From UBA11524 sp051886675 (GTDB lineage: Bacteria > Bacillota > Clostridia > Christensenellales > Aristaeellaceae): a stretch of DNA of 43,028 bases. Made by a program: the position numbers and the translations under genes. The stretch is taken from contig JBJEYH010000332.1 of the NCBI GenBank assembly GCA_051886675.1, positions 1-43,028 of the forward strand, read 5' to 3'. The notes beneath the pieces were generated by a model, which was given only the letters and a program-made list of their open reading frames with translations, did no database searches and had not been told where the DNA came from. Of this stretch, positions 14,545 through 23,060 are shown piece after piece (the first letter of the stretch is position 1; the number at the start of each line of letters is the position of its first letter).

Positions 14545-15518
14545 CAGCCGTTCCTCCTGCGCACGTCGTCGCCCATGAAGCGCAAAAGCTTGCACTGCCG
14601 GCTGTCCAGCAGGCGGGAGGCGATGCGCTCGGTGTAGCGCTCCCGCAGCTCCTTCGGGGTCAGGTTGGTGGAGAACACCGTGCCCTTGCCCCGGATCTGC
14701 CGCTCGTTGATCAGGTTGAACAGCTGCACGATGGTGATGTTCTCCATCAGCGGCTCGCTGCCCAGGTCGTCGATCATCAGCACGTCGGTGTCCATGAGGC
14801 TGTCCATGTCCCCGGTGTGCCCGCCGGAAAAGTACGCCTTCCGCGCCGTGTCCAGAAAGCGGTACGCGCTGACCAGCAGCACGTTGAACCCCCGGTCCAG
14901 CAGCCGCTTGGCCATGGCGTGCATCAGGAAGGTCTTGCCCAGGCCGCTCTGCCCGGTGAGCAGCAGGTCGCTGGTGGCGGCGTCGGGATAGGCGTCCGCC
15001 CAGGCCCGGCACTCGTCCCGGTAGATGATCATCATCTCCCGCTGGCTGAAGGGCTGCCCCTCCATGGGCCTGTCCGGGAACACCGTCGGGTCGAAGGTCT
15101 CGAAAGACTGCTCCCCCCGTTCGCTCAGCCCCACCTGCTTGTACAGGCGCGTGTAGAAGGCGGTGCGCATGCAGTCGCACATCTCCCGCACCGGCTCGCC
15201 GCAGTAGCCCGTGTCCCGGCACCTGCGGCAGCGGTAGACGGGCTCCAGATAATCCTCCGGGTAGCCGTGCTGGCGAAGCAGCTCCCGCACCCGCCGGTTG
15301 GTCACATCCATGCGGACGCTCACGTCCTGCGCGCTGCCCGCCCCGTCCAGAATGCTCCGCAGGCCGGAGAAGATCATGTTCTCCCGCTCGCTGAGCAGCC
15401 GCGCCATCTCCGGACAGGCCCCGATCACCTCCTGCCGGCGGCGATCCTCCTCCCGGGCGTTGCGCATGCGCAGCTGCTCGTATTCCGCCTGCAGCTGCCG
15501 CAGGATGGCGTTACGCAT
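14544..15518 (-). CDS. DnaI/DnaC-like helicase loader ATPase
   Basis: A 324-residue AAA+ ATPase. An N-terminal helical region is followed by a cysteine cluster (C97, C100, C106, C114, C116) suited to zinc binding, as in DnaI. The ATPase domain has GQSGLGKT (179-186) and VLMIDD (236-241), with sensor-like FSTNLTP and a Arg-rich C-terminus. In Firmicutes such proteins load the replicative helicase together with DnaD and DnaB. It overlaps the DnaD-like gene upstream by 8 bp, which supports the primosome role over an IstB transposition helper; no transposase is present. The alternative is a phage-type replication gene set, but flanking genes are chromosomal in character. Confidence 0.88.
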   Translation of the reverse strand: MRNAILRQLQAEYEQLRMRNAREEDRRRQEVIGACPEMARLLSERENMIFSGLRSILDGAGSAQDVSVRMDVTNRRVRELLRQHGYPEDYLEPVYRCRRCRDTGYCGEPVREMCDCMRTAFYTRLYKQVGLSERGEQSFETFDPTVFPDRPMEGQPFSQREMMIIYRDECRAWADAYPDAATSDLLLTGQSGLGKTFLMHAMAKRLLDRGFNVLLVSAYRFLDTARKAYFSGGHTGDMDSLMDTDVLMIDDLGSEPLMENITIVQLFNLINERQIRGKGTVFSTNLTPKELRERYTERIASRLLDSRQCKLLRFMGDDVRRRNG

Positions 15519-16998
15519 CGTCCTTCATCTCCTTCAGCCGCTCCAGCATCCATGCCGGAAGCTCGTCGCTGTCCTCATAGGGCCGCTGGGTGTACTGCTG
15601 CTCCCGCACGGTCTTGACGGGCCGCGCCGGAGTCTGTTCCCCCTGCTGCTTCTGCTGCTGCCACTGCTCGTGATCGGCGGCAACCGCCTCGGGGGTGTCG
15701 ATGTGCTTCTCCACAAAGCCCTCCAGCAGCTTGTCCAGATAGGCCATGGGCTTGTCCGCCCGGGCGCACTGGCTGGCGGCGGCCACAATCACATCCTCGG
15801 TGAACTTCCACTGCTCCGTCCAGCGGGTCAGCAGGGTGCGGTCGGCCGCGGTCGGCCGGCTGCTGTCCTTCCCCCACAGATGGTACAGCTGGGACAGAAA
15901 CGCGTTCTGCCGGTTGACGGTCTGCATGTAGGCCCGCACGTCCTGCTCCGTCTGCAGGCCCAGGCGCTGCCAGGCCTCCAGATAACTCATCACCTGCTCG
16001 AAGGGCTGGCCGCGGCCGACGCATTCCCGCCCGGCCAACAGGATGATCCCGTCGGGATACAGCGCCCGCATCCGCGCGTACTGGGCCTTGGTCTCCTCGT
16101 TCACGGTCAGGGAGGCGTTGTTGAACAGGCCGATCAGCTTCTTCAGGGGGGTGATGGCGTCCCGGCTGCGCTGGCGGGTCTGGCGAAGCGCCGCCCCCGA
16201 GGCCGCGTCCTGCTCCCGGTAGCGGTTCAGAATGCCGTCCAGATACTTGAAGCTGGGCTTGCCGCCGGTGGTGTCCGCACAGGCCTCCAGCACCGCGTCC
16301 GGCTTGAACCCCCATTCCTTCACCCACTTGCGGTACAGGTTCAGCTCGTCCACCGTGGGGTTGCGGTACTGGCCCATGCGCTGCAGCACCGCCTTGCCGC
16401 CCCTCAGGATGTCCTTCTCCAGCTGCAGGTAGGCCGTTGCGTCCTCCGCCGTGGCCACGCCCTGCTCCGCCAGCTCCACCGCCAGCTTCTGGGCGGACTT
16501 GAAGGTGAAGTTCATCCCCTTGGCGTCGATCATGTGCCTGAGCAGCGCCAGCACCACCTCCTGGGGAAGGCCCATGTCCTCCACCCACTCGTAGCAGAGC
16601 TGGATTTCCTTCCCGTGCAGCTGCCGCTGGTTGTTGAACAGGCCGTAGAGCGCCTCGGAAAAGGCCTCGTAGGCGGGATCGGCCTGGGCAGCCACGCCGG
16701 AAAACATCAGCTGCTTGACGTTGATGTAGCGGTAGGCCGGCGGATGATCGCTGATGCGCTGCACCAGGCCCTTGCGCTCCCAGTAGCGGTAGGCGCTCTG
16801 CACCTCGTCCTCGGTCATGCCCAGCTCGCGGCTCAGGCTCGCCATGTCCATGTCCGCCTGGGGATGGCAGCACTGGGTCAGGCCGTAGAGGTACACCTTG
16901 ACATAGTCGCCTTTGGCTGCGGGCAGATACTCCAGGATAAACTGGTTGTCCACCGGCGTCACGTCAAAAACGGCGTAGCGCTCATCAAACCCGAACAT
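15511..16998 (-). CDS. DnaD domain primosome protein
   Basis: A 495-residue replication-initiation protein. The N-terminal winged-helix part (about 1-110) includes LSRELGMTEDEVQSAYRYWE. DnaD-type helical domains follow, with repeats of the form WxxxGFKPDAVLEACxxT...PSFKYLDGIL near 265-295 and WKFTEDVIVAAASQC...PMAYLDKLL near 395-425, so there are probably two or more DnaD-like modules. The C-terminus is Gln-rich and then ends in DSDELPAWMLERLKEM. The start is uncertain: ATG 16998 follows AAGGAGG by about 17 nt, while GTG 17004 lies 11 nt from it and could be the real start. It is first of the DnaD-loader-ArsC-like set and is divergent from the antiporter operon. Confidence 0.88.
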   Translation of the reverse strand: MFGFDERYAVFDVTPVDNQFILEYLPAAKGDYVKVYLYGLTQCCHPQADMDMASLSRELGMTEDEVQSAYRYWERKGLVQRISDHPPAYRYINVKQLMFSGVAAQADPAYEAFSEALYGLFNNQRQLHGKEIQLCYEWVEDMGLPQEVVLALLRHMIDAKGMNFTFKSAQKLAVELAEQGVATAEDATAYLQLEKDILRGGKAVLQRMGQYRNPTVDELNLYRKWVKEWGFKPDAVLEACADTTGGKPSFKYLDGILNRYREQDAASGAALRQTRQRSRDAITPLKKLIGLFNNASLTVNEETKAQYARMRALYPDGIILLAGRECVGRGQPFEQVMSYLEAWQRLGLQTEQDVRAYMQTVNRQNAFLSQLYHLWGKDSSRPTAADRTLLTRWTEQWKFTEDVIVAAASQCARADKPMAYLDKLLEGFVEKHIDTPEAVAADHEQWQQQKQQGEQTPARPVKTVREQQYTQRPYEDSDELPAWMLERLKEMKDDA

Positions 16999-17035
16999 GC
17001 CCACTTCAGCCTCAGCCTCCTTTTGTGTGTCTGCT

Positions 17036-17065
17036 ATTATACCACAGGGGCGGCATCCGCGTAAA
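17036..17065 (-). promoter_or_regulatory. Promoter of DnaD-loader gene set
   Basis: On the minus strand, TATAAT (17041-17036) has an extended TGG directly upstream and TTTACG (17065-17060) at 18 bp. Confidence 0.65.
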
Positions 17066-17092
17066 GCACAAAACAAACCCGCGATTTATATA

Positions 17093-17107
17093 GAAAGACC
17101 GTCTTTC
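17093..17107. repeat. Palindrome between divergent dnaD-like and mnh promoters
   Basis: gaaagac-c-gtctttc is a perfect 7-bp-arm inverted repeat with a 1-bp centre. It lies 15 bp upstream of the mnh -35 box and behind the divergent promoter. A regulator site is plausible. Confidence 0.5.
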
Positions 17108-17122
17108 CTGCCATTCTGACGA

Positions 17123-17151
17123 TTGACATATTTAATATGTAGGACTACAAT
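17123..17151 (+). promoter_or_regulatory. Antiporter operon promoter with palindromic spacer
   Basis: TTGACA (17123-17128) and TACAAT (17146-17151) have a 17-bp spacer. The spacer holds acatat-tta-atatgt (17126-17140), a perfect 6-bp-arm inverted repeat overlapping the -35 box. It is a candidate operator. Confidence 0.75.
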
Positions 17152-17233
17152 ACGGAACTGATTCCGATTGACGACCGCTCCTCCCCGGAAAGCGCTTCCG
17201 GGAGGGGCGTGCATGGGAAAGAGGAGGTCGCCT

Positions 17234-17707
17234 ATGTTTTTCATTCTGTTCGGCCTGTGGCTGCTGCTCAACGGCCAGTGGACGTCGGAGATCGCCATCG
17301 TGGGCGTGGTGATCTGCGGACTCCTGTATGCGTTTCTCTGCGCGTTTATGGGTTACTCCCCCCGCAGGGAATGGGCCATCTTCCGGCGCATTCCCCGCAT
17401 TGCCGGCTACGGCGTGTATCTGGTGAAGGAGGTTATCAAGGCCGCCTGCGCCACCATCCGGCTGATCTGGTCGCCCAGGCTGGTGGCGGAGCCGGAGGTC
17501 ACCTCCTTCCGCACCCGGCTGCGCACCGAGGCCGGCAAGGTGGTGCTGGCCAACTCCATCACCATGACGCCCGGCACCATCACCGTGGACGTGCGCGACG
17601 ATCTGTTCCTGATCCACTGCCTGGACAACACCTTCGACGTGGGGCAGTCGGGCTTTGCCATGGAGGATCGCGTGATGAAGCTGGAAGGAGGCCACGACCA
17701 TGACTGA
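17234..17707 (+). CDS. mnhE: Mrp/Mnh antiporter subunit E
   Basis: A 157-residue subunit of the multisubunit cation/proton antiporter in the cytoplasmic membrane. It has two N-terminal helices (MFFILFGLWLLLNGQWTSE and a second near 20-40) and a cytosolic C-terminal domain. The family pattern is clear: YLVKEVIKAACATIRLIW, then EVTSFRTRLRTEAGKVVLAN, and SITMTPGTITVDV. The ATG at 17234 has GAGGAGG 6 nt upstream; the longer open frame would include the leader. It is first in a ten-gene operon with an 8-bp overlap into subunit F. A GC-rich imperfect hairpin (about 17178-17205) lies in the leader just before the ribosome site and could affect translation. Confidence 0.93.
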   Translation: MFFILFGLWLLLNGQWTSEIAIVGVVICGLLYAFLCAFMGYSPRREWAIFRRIPRIAGYGVYLVKEVIKAACATIRLIWSPRLVAEPEVTSFRTRLRTEAGKVVLANSITMTPGTITVDVRDDLFLIHCLDNTFDVGQSGFAMEDRVMKLEGGHDHD

Positions 17708-18011
17708 CGCGCTCATGACCATGTACGCGGTGGCCCTGGGTATCATGGGCGTACTGCTTTTGTGCTGCCTGATCCGGGCCATCATGGGGCCGCGCATCGC
17801 CGACCGGATCATCGCCATCAACATGATGGGCACCCTGGTGGTGATGATGATCTGCATCCTGTCCTATGTAATGCACGAGGGGTATCTGGTGGACATCGCG
17901 CTGATCTACGTGATGCTGTCGTTCCTGGCGGTGGTGCTGCTGACGAAGATCTACATGGGCGTCTACCGCGAGAAGCGCCGGCAGGAAGAGGAGGCTGAAA
18001 AGCATGGCTGA
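17700..18011 (+). CDS. mnhF: Mrp/Mnh antiporter subunit F
   Basis: A 103-residue protein with three predicted transmembrane helices (about 6-26, 37-56, 60-83). The conserved GPRIADRIIAINMMGT segment (about 30-45) is diagnostic of MrpF/MnhF, including the Asp-Arg pair after the first helix. The C-terminus is short and charged. The gene overlaps mnhE by 8 bp and mnhG by 8 bp, as expected for a coupled complex assembly operon. Confidence 0.93.
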   Translation: MTDALMTMYAVALGIMGVLLLCCLIRAIMGPRIADRIIAINMMGTLVVMMICILSYVMHEGYLVDIALIYVMLSFLAVVLLTKIYMGVYREKRRQEEEAEKHG

Positions 18012-18357
18012 TACCATCCGGTTCATTCTGTGTACCGTGCTGACCACCGGCGGACTGTTCGTGCTGGTATCCGGGGTGCTGGGCGTGTTCCGCTTCAAAA
18101 ATTCCCTGAGCCGCATCCATGCCGCCGCGCTGTTTGATACCCTGGGCATCCTGCTGATGCTCTCCGGGGTGATGATCGCCACGGGCTGGACCATCGCCAC
18201 GGCGAAGATGCTGCTGGTGATCTGCATCCTGTGGATGACCAGCCCCGTGTCCTCCCACCTGATCGGCCGGATGGAAATCACCATCAACGACGACCTGGAA
18301 AAGGACATGACCGTCATTGACCGCCAGAGCGTCCAGAAGGAAAAGGAGGGCGACTGA
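18004..18357 (+). CDS. mnhG: Mrp/Mnh antiporter subunit G
   Basis: A 117-residue protein with three transmembrane helices. The family hallmark FRFKNSLSRIHAAALFDTLG (about residues 30-49) is present, as in MrpG/MnhG and PhaG. The cytoplasmic C-terminus is acidic (about 88-117). It is followed with a 1-bp gap by the MbhD-like gene. Confidence 0.93.
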   Translation: MADTIRFILCTVLTTGGLFVLVSGVLGVFRFKNSLSRIHAAALFDTLGILLMLSGVMIATGWTIATAKMLLVICILWMTSPVSSHLIGRMEITINDDLEKDMTVIDRQSVQKEKEGD

Positions 18358-18358
18358 C

Positions 18359-18634
18359 ATGGCATTCCTGAACATCATCCTGCTGGTCTTTGTGATTGTG
18401 TGCGCGGTGTCCGTGTCGCTGACGAAGAACCTGCTCACCTCCCTGGTGATCTTCATGAGCCAGAGTCTGGCCATGTCCATCATCTGGATTCTGCTGGAAT
18501 CCCCCGACCTGGCCATCACCGAGGCCGCTGTGGGCGCAGGCATCACCAGCCTGCTCCTGTTCGTGACGCTGAAGAAGATTCATGCCATTGATCAGCAGAA
18601 GGGAGACGAGCGCCATGGCACGGATCCGGAATGA
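18359..18634 (+). CDS. MbhD-like (DUF4040) membrane subunit
   Basis: A 91-residue protein with three helices. It matches the region that is normally fused to the C-terminal part of MrpA and stands alone as MbhD in membrane-bound hydrogenases. The signature ESPDLAITEAAVGAGITSLL (about 49-68) is visible; the Asp-Leu-Ala and Glu residues lie in the lateral proton path of these complexes. The start at 18359 follows AAAAGGAGG; the stop lies 20 bp inside the next gene. Stand-alone occurrence means this cluster uses the split arrangement of Mbh/Mrp-like gene sets and not the fused MrpA of Bacillus. Confidence 0.85.
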   Translation: MAFLNIILLVFVIVCAVSVSLTKNLLTSLVIFMSQSLAMSIIWILLESPDLAITEAAVGAGITSLLLFVTLKKIHAIDQQKGDERHGTDPE

Positions 18635-19637
18635 TTATGAAAACAGCTGGTTCCCCCGGCTGATGCGCTGGCTGAAGGGCGGCAGCGACGACCTGGACCG
18701 GGAGCTGCAGGAGGGTCTGGTGGATCAGACCCGCGGCTACACCCGCGAGCATATCGACAGCCTGGCCCAGGCCCGTGAAAACCGCCTGCAGGAACGCCTC
18801 CAGCAGCAGCTGGAGCGCGAGCAGTCCATGTACGAGCATGTGCGCCAGTGGAGCCGCACCAAGGGCGCCCGCCTGGTGACCTGGTGCTACCGCATCCTGG
18901 CGGTGGTGGTCTGCGTGTCCATCATCTGGGTGCTGCTGACCACCGCCTCCTACCTGCCGCCCTTCGGCCATCCCGACAACCCCGTCAACAACGAGGTCAG
19001 CCAGCGCTACATCGAGCAGGGCCTGCAGGAAACCGGCGCGGTGAACATCGTCGCCGGCATGATCCTGGACTACCGCGCCTTCGACACCCTGGGCGAGAGC
19101 AACGTGCTGTTTGTGGCGGCCTGCTCGGTGGTGATCCTTTTGCGCATCACCTCCGGCAAGGACGGCAAGCCCTCCCGGGAGCAGCTGGAATCCGAGGCCT
19201 TTGACCGCATGTACGAGCCAAAGAACGACGTGATCCTCCAGCATGTGGCGTCCTTCCTGGTGCCGGTGATCCTGCTCTTCGGCATCTACGTCATCCTCAA
19301 CGGCCACCTCTCCCCCGGCGGCGGCTTCTCCGGCGGCGCCATCATGGGCGCGGGCCTGATCCTGTACCTGAACGCCTTCGGCTTCCGGAAGACGGAGCGG
19401 TTCTTCACCTTCAAGACCTTCAAGGTGGTCAGCCTGTGCGCGCTGTCCTTCTATGCGCTGAGCAAGGCCTATTCCTTCTTCACCGGCGCCAATCACCTGC
19501 ATTCCGTCATCACCCCCGGCACCCCCGGCAGGCTCTTCTCCGCGGGGCTGATTCCCTATCTGAACATCGCCGTGGGCCTGGTGGTCTGCTGCACGATGTA
19601 CGCCTTCTATACCCTGTTCCGGAAGGGAGATATGTGA
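18615..19637 (+). CDS. mnhB: MbhE-MnhB fusion subunit with N-terminal coiled coil
   Basis: A 340-residue protein. Residues about 1-85 are a charged, probably helical cytoplasmic extension, with a coiled-coil-like run around 30-80 (ARENRLQERLQQQLEREQ). A helix at 86-110 leads into an MbhE-like segment (about 112-178; LPPFGHPDNPVNNEV, DYRAFDTLGE). After a polar linker comes the MnhB domain (about 205-337) with GHLSPGGGFSGGAIMGAGLIL, PGTPGRLFSAGLIPYLNIAVG. In Bacillus the MbhE segment sits at the end of MrpA; here it is joined to MnhB. The start at 18615 has a purine-rich GAAGGGAG site upstream. The coiled coil is not part of normal MnhB and may recruit another protein. Confidence 0.88.
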   Translation: MARIRNDYENSWFPRLMRWLKGGSDDLDRELQEGLVDQTRGYTREHIDSLAQARENRLQERLQQQLEREQSMYEHVRQWSRTKGARLVTWCYRILAVVVCVSIIWVLLTTASYLPPFGHPDNPVNNEVSQRYIEQGLQETGAVNIVAGMILDYRAFDTLGESNVLFVAACSVVILLRITSGKDGKPSREQLESEAFDRMYEPKNDVILQHVASFLVPVILLFGIYVILNGHLSPGGGFSGGAIMGAGLILYLNAFGFRKTERFFTFKTFKVVSLCALSFYALSKAYSFFTGANHLHSVITPGTPGRLFSAGLIPYLNIAVGLVVCCTMYAFYTLFRKGDM

Positions 19638-19638
19638 C

Positions 19639-20010
19639 ATGAACGCCCTGACGAATTATGAGGAAATGGCGGCCATGGTCCTCTTCGGCATCGGCTTTAC
19701 CACGCTGCTGCTGCACAAGAACATGATCAAGAAGATCATCGGCTTCTCCATCATGGACAGCGCCGTGTACCTGTTCCTGGCGGCCAAGGGCTACATCAAC
19801 GGCCGGGTGGCCCCCATTGTGGTGGATGGCGTGCAGAGCGTGGAGGCCTACATCAACCCCATCCCCACAGGCCTGGTGCTGACGGGCATCGTGGTCAGCG
19901 TGTCGGTGACTGCCCTCATGCTCGCCCTGACCGTCCGGCTCTACCGGCGCTACCACACCCTGGACATTGACGAAATCACCGCGCAGATGCGCAGGGAGGA
20001 GGAAGGCTGA
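19639..20010 (+). CDS. mnhC: Mrp/Mnh antiporter subunit C (NuoK-like)
   Basis: A 123-residue, three-helix subunit homologous to NuoK of complex I. Helix 1 is around 10-27 (MVLFGIGFTTLLL), helix 2 contains IGFSIMDSAVYLFLA (about 35-49), and helix 3 follows PIPTGLVLTGIVVSVSVTAL (about 76-95), which is the diagnostic MnhC/NuoK stretch. It starts 1 bp after the MnhB stop, and its stop shares a base with the next start (TGATG), indicating tight translational coupling. Confidence 0.92.
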   Translation: MNALTNYEEMAAMVLFGIGFTTLLLHKNMIKKIIGFSIMDSAVYLFLAAKGYINGRVAPIVVDGVQSVEAYINPIPTGLVLTGIVVSVSVTALMLALTVRLYRRYHTLDIDEITAQMRREEEG

Positions 20011-21509
20011 TGACGCTGTGGCAGAATATTCCCTTCTTCTGCATCCTGCTGCCCCTGGGCTCCGCCGCCATGACCAGCGTGCTCAAGCCGAAGCTGGCCC
20101 GTCGGTGGACGTTCTTCGTCCTGTGTCTGCTGGTGACCCTGTCCGCGGTGCTGACGGCCATCATGTCCCGCTACGGGCAGAGCTATACCTTCATGATGGG
20201 CCACTACCCCGCCCCCTGGGGCAATGAGATCCGCGCGGGTCTGCTGGAGGCCCTCACCGCGCTGATGTTCAACCTGATCATGCTGCTGTCCCTCATGGGC
20301 GGCCTGAAAAAGGTGGACGACCACATCGCCCATGACAAGCAGAGCCTGTACTACGTCATGCTCCTGCTGCTCACCGCCGCGCTGATGGCCCAGGTGTATA
20401 CCAACGATATCTTCACCGCCTACGTGTTCCTGGAGATCATGACCATCGCGGCCTGCTCGCTGATCGCCGCCCGCACCAAGGGCCGCACGCTGGTGGCCGC
20501 CACCCGCTACATGATCATGAACCTGCTGGGCTCGGGCCTGTTCCTGCTGGGCATCATCCTGCTCTACGACCTGACCGGCCATCTGCTGATGAGCAACATC
20601 AAGGAGGCCGTGGCCCAGCTCCACGCCACCGGCGAATACCAGATGCCCCTGACCGTGGTGGTGGCGCTGATCTCCATCGGCCTGGGCATCAAGAGCGCGC
20701 TGTTCCCCTTCCACACCTGGGTGCCCGACGCCTACGGCTACACCACCCCCACCTCCTCGGCGATCCTGTCCTCTCTGGTGAGCAAGGGCTACATTTTCCT
20801 GCTGATCAAGATCATGTACCGGGTCATCGGCCTGGACGTGATCGTCTCCACCCGGCTGCCCAACGTGCTGTTCGTCTTCGCGCTGCTGGGCATGATCATG
20901 GGCTCCATCTCCGCCATCCGCCAGACCGACATTCGCCGGATGATCGCCTATTCCTCCGTGGCGCAGATCGGCTATGTATACATGGGCATCGGCCTGGGCA
21001 CGGAGGCGGGCATGATCGCCGCGGTGTTCCACATCTTCAGCCACGCCATGTGCAAGAGCATGCTGTTCCTGGCCGCCGGCGGTCTGTCCGACGCCTCCGG
21101 CAACAGCAAGCGCTTCCACGACCTGCAGGGCGCGGCCTACCGCAGCCCCATCGCGGGCGTGGCCTTCACCGTGGGCGCGCTGTCCATGATCGGCTTCCCG
21201 TTCATCGGCGGCTTCAACAGCAAGCTGTACTTCGCCATGGCGGCGGTGAGCGCCGGCGGGACCCGCATGCTGCTGGTGCTGGCCGCGCTGGTGATCTCCA
21301 CCTGGCTGAACACCATCTACTTCATGAAGACCGTCATCACCATCTACCGCCAGCCCCGCCCGGACGTCACCTATCCCGTGGAAAAGGGACAGCGCGGCTT
21401 CTGCTTCAACGCCTCGCTGCTGTGCTTCACCGCGGCCAACATCAGCCTGGGCATCTTCGCCCATGTGATCACGGACGCCATCACCAGGGGCCTGGCCATC
21501 TTCGGCTGA
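20010..21509 (+). CDS. Antiporter-like subunit 1 (MnhD/NuoN type)
   Basis: A 499-residue NuoL/M/N-type proton-translocating membrane protein with about 14 helices. The charged residues of the channel are present: TM5 Glu142 in YVFLEIMT, TM7 Lys228 in GLGIKSALFPFHTWVPDAY, and the TM12 Lys405 in GGFNSKLYFA. The middle has SSVAQIGYVYMGI and HIFSHAMCKSMLFLAAG (antiporter signature). It is the first of four consecutive homologues, and closest in layout to MrpD. The start overlaps the mnhC stop by one base. Confidence 0.9.
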   Translation: MTLWQNIPFFCILLPLGSAAMTSVLKPKLARRWTFFVLCLLVTLSAVLTAIMSRYGQSYTFMMGHYPAPWGNEIRAGLLEALTALMFNLIMLLSLMGGLKKVDDHIAHDKQSLYYVMLLLLTAALMAQVYTNDIFTAYVFLEIMTIAACSLIAARTKGRTLVAATRYMIMNLLGSGLFLLGIILLYDLTGHLLMSNIKEAVAQLHATGEYQMPLTVVVALISIGLGIKSALFPFHTWVPDAYGYTTPTSSAILSSLVSKGYIFLLIKIMYRVIGLDVIVSTRLPNVLFVFALLGMIMGSISAIRQTDIRRMIAYSSVAQIGYVYMGIGLGTEAGMIAAVFHIFSHAMCKSMLFLAAGGLSDASGNSKRFHDLQGAAYRSPIAGVAFTVGALSMIGFPFIGGFNSKLYFAMAAVSAGGTRMLLVLAALVISTWLNTIYFMKTVITIYRQPRPDVTYPVEKGQRGFCFNASLLCFTAANISLGIFAHVITDAITRGLAIFG

Positions 21510-21553
21510 CCCCCGGGATACCCATGCATTCCACACCGCTGGAGGGATACACC

Positions 21554-23044
21554 ATGATCGGTTCCTGGTATCTGCTGGCGCCCATCCTGCTGCCGGTGCT
21601 TGCCGGGCTGGCGGTGGGCTTCGTGCCCGCGTTTGCCTCCGCCCGGCTCCGCAGCCGCTTCACCCTGGGTGCGCTGCTCCTGGGCTGTCTGTCGCTCATC
21701 CCCGTGCTGACGGCCCCTGATATGACCCTGTCCCTGTTCACCCTGTCCGACACCCTGCCCGTTTTCCTGCACACCGACGCGACTGGCAAATTCTTCGCGG
21801 CGCTGATGTGCCTGGTGTGGGCGGCAGCCGGCGCGTACTCCTTTGAGTACATGGATCACGAGGGCAACGGTCAGCGCTACTACGCATTCTGCCTGATGAC
21901 CCAGGGCGTGCTGATGGCGCTGTGCTTCGCCGGCAGCATCATCACCTATTACATGTTCTACGAGGCCATGACCCTGCTGACCTTCCCCCTGGTGCTGCAC
22001 ACCGGGCGCAAGGACGCCGTGGCCGCGGGCCTGAAGTACCTGATCTATTCCATCCTGGGCGCGTCGCTGGTGCTGCTGGGCGTGTTCGTGCTGAGCAGCT
22101 ATGTGAGCAGCTTCTCCTTCGTGCCCGGCGGCGTGCTGGACCCGGAGAAGGTCGCCGGGCACGAGACCATCGTGCTGACCTCCGTGCTGCTGATGCTCCT
22201 GGGCTTCGGCGCGAAGGCCGGCCTGTTCCCGCTCCACGGCTGGCTGCCCACGGCCCATCCCGCCGCGCCCTCCCCTGCCAGCGCGGTGCTCTCCGGCGTG
22301 ATCACCAAGGCGGGCGTGCTGGGCGTGCTGCGGCTGATCTACTGCTTCGTGGGGGCGGATTTCCTGCGGGGCACCTGGGTGCAGACGGTCTTCATGGCGC
22401 TGACGCTGTTCACGGTGTTCATGGGCTCGCTCCTGGCCTATCAGGAGCAGATGCTCAAGAAGCGTCTGGCCTATTCCTCCGTCAGCCAGGTCAGCTATGT
22501 GCTCTTCGGCCTGTCCACGCTGCATCCGGTGGGCGTGGTGGGCGCGCTGCTCCACGTGGCCTGCCACGCGCTGGTGAAGGACACGCTGTTCATGTCCGCG
22601 GGCGCCATCATCCTCAAAACCCGCAAGACCCGCGTGGATGAGCTGACCGGCATCGGCAAACAGATGCCCGTGACCATGTGGTGCTTCACCCTGGCCAGCG
22701 TGGGGCTGGTGGGCATTCCGCCCTGCCTGGGCTTTGTGAGCAAGTGGTACCTGGCCCAGGGCGCGCTGTCCATGACCGGGGTGGTTTCCTGGCTGAACTA
22801 CCTGGGTCCGGCGGTGCTGCTGATCTCCGCCCTGCTGACGGCGGGATACCTGTTCCCCATCGTGATCCGCGGCTTCTTCCCCGGGGCGGACGTGGCAGGC
22901 AATCCCCGCGCCTACGCCAGGTGCGAGCCCACCTGGCGGATGCTGATCCCCCTGATCCTGCTGACGGCGCTGTCGGTTCTGCTGGGCATGTTCCCGCAGG
23001 CGCTGACCGTGCCGCTGGAGGCGCTGGTCTCATCCCTGATGTGA
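21554..23044 (+). CDS. Antiporter-like subunit 2 (NuoM/MnhD type)
   Basis: A 496-residue NuoL/M/N-type subunit. Start 21554 follows GGAGGG; the open frame upstream overlaps the previous gene and is ignored. Channel residues are Glu137 in MFYEAMTLLTFPLVLHT, Lys221 in GFGAKAGLFPLHGWLPTAH, and a Lys in GFVSKWYLAQGAL. It has SSVSQVSYVLFGLS and HALVKDTLFMSAGAI. It shares the motif GGVLDPEKVAGHE with the next protein (GGILDPEKLAGHE), so subunits 2 and 3 look like products of a gene duplication. Confidence 0.9.
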   Translation: MIGSWYLLAPILLPVLAGLAVGFVPAFASARLRSRFTLGALLLGCLSLIPVLTAPDMTLSLFTLSDTLPVFLHTDATGKFFAALMCLVWAAAGAYSFEYMDHEGNGQRYYAFCLMTQGVLMALCFAGSIITYYMFYEAMTLLTFPLVLHTGRKDAVAAGLKYLIYSILGASLVLLGVFVLSSYVSSFSFVPGGVLDPEKVAGHETIVLTSVLLMLLGFGAKAGLFPLHGWLPTAHPAAPSPASAVLSGVITKAGVLGVLRLIYCFVGADFLRGTWVQTVFMALTLFTVFMGSLLAYQEQMLKKRLAYSSVSQVSYVLFGLSTLHPVGVVGALLHVACHALVKDTLFMSAGAIILKTRKTRVDELTGIGKQMPVTMWCFTLASVGLVGIPPCLGFVSKWYLAQGALSMTGVVSWLNYLGPAVLLISALLTAGYLFPIVIRGFFPGADVAGNPRAYARCEPTWRMLIPLILLTALSVLLGMFPQALTVPLEALVSSLM

Positions 23045-23060
23045 GAAAGGAGGAAGCGCG

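Noticed and set aside
14544..15518. IstB transposition helper
   Set aside because: The Cys cluster and coupling to a DnaD-like gene fit a helicase loader; no transposase or inverted repeats are nearby.
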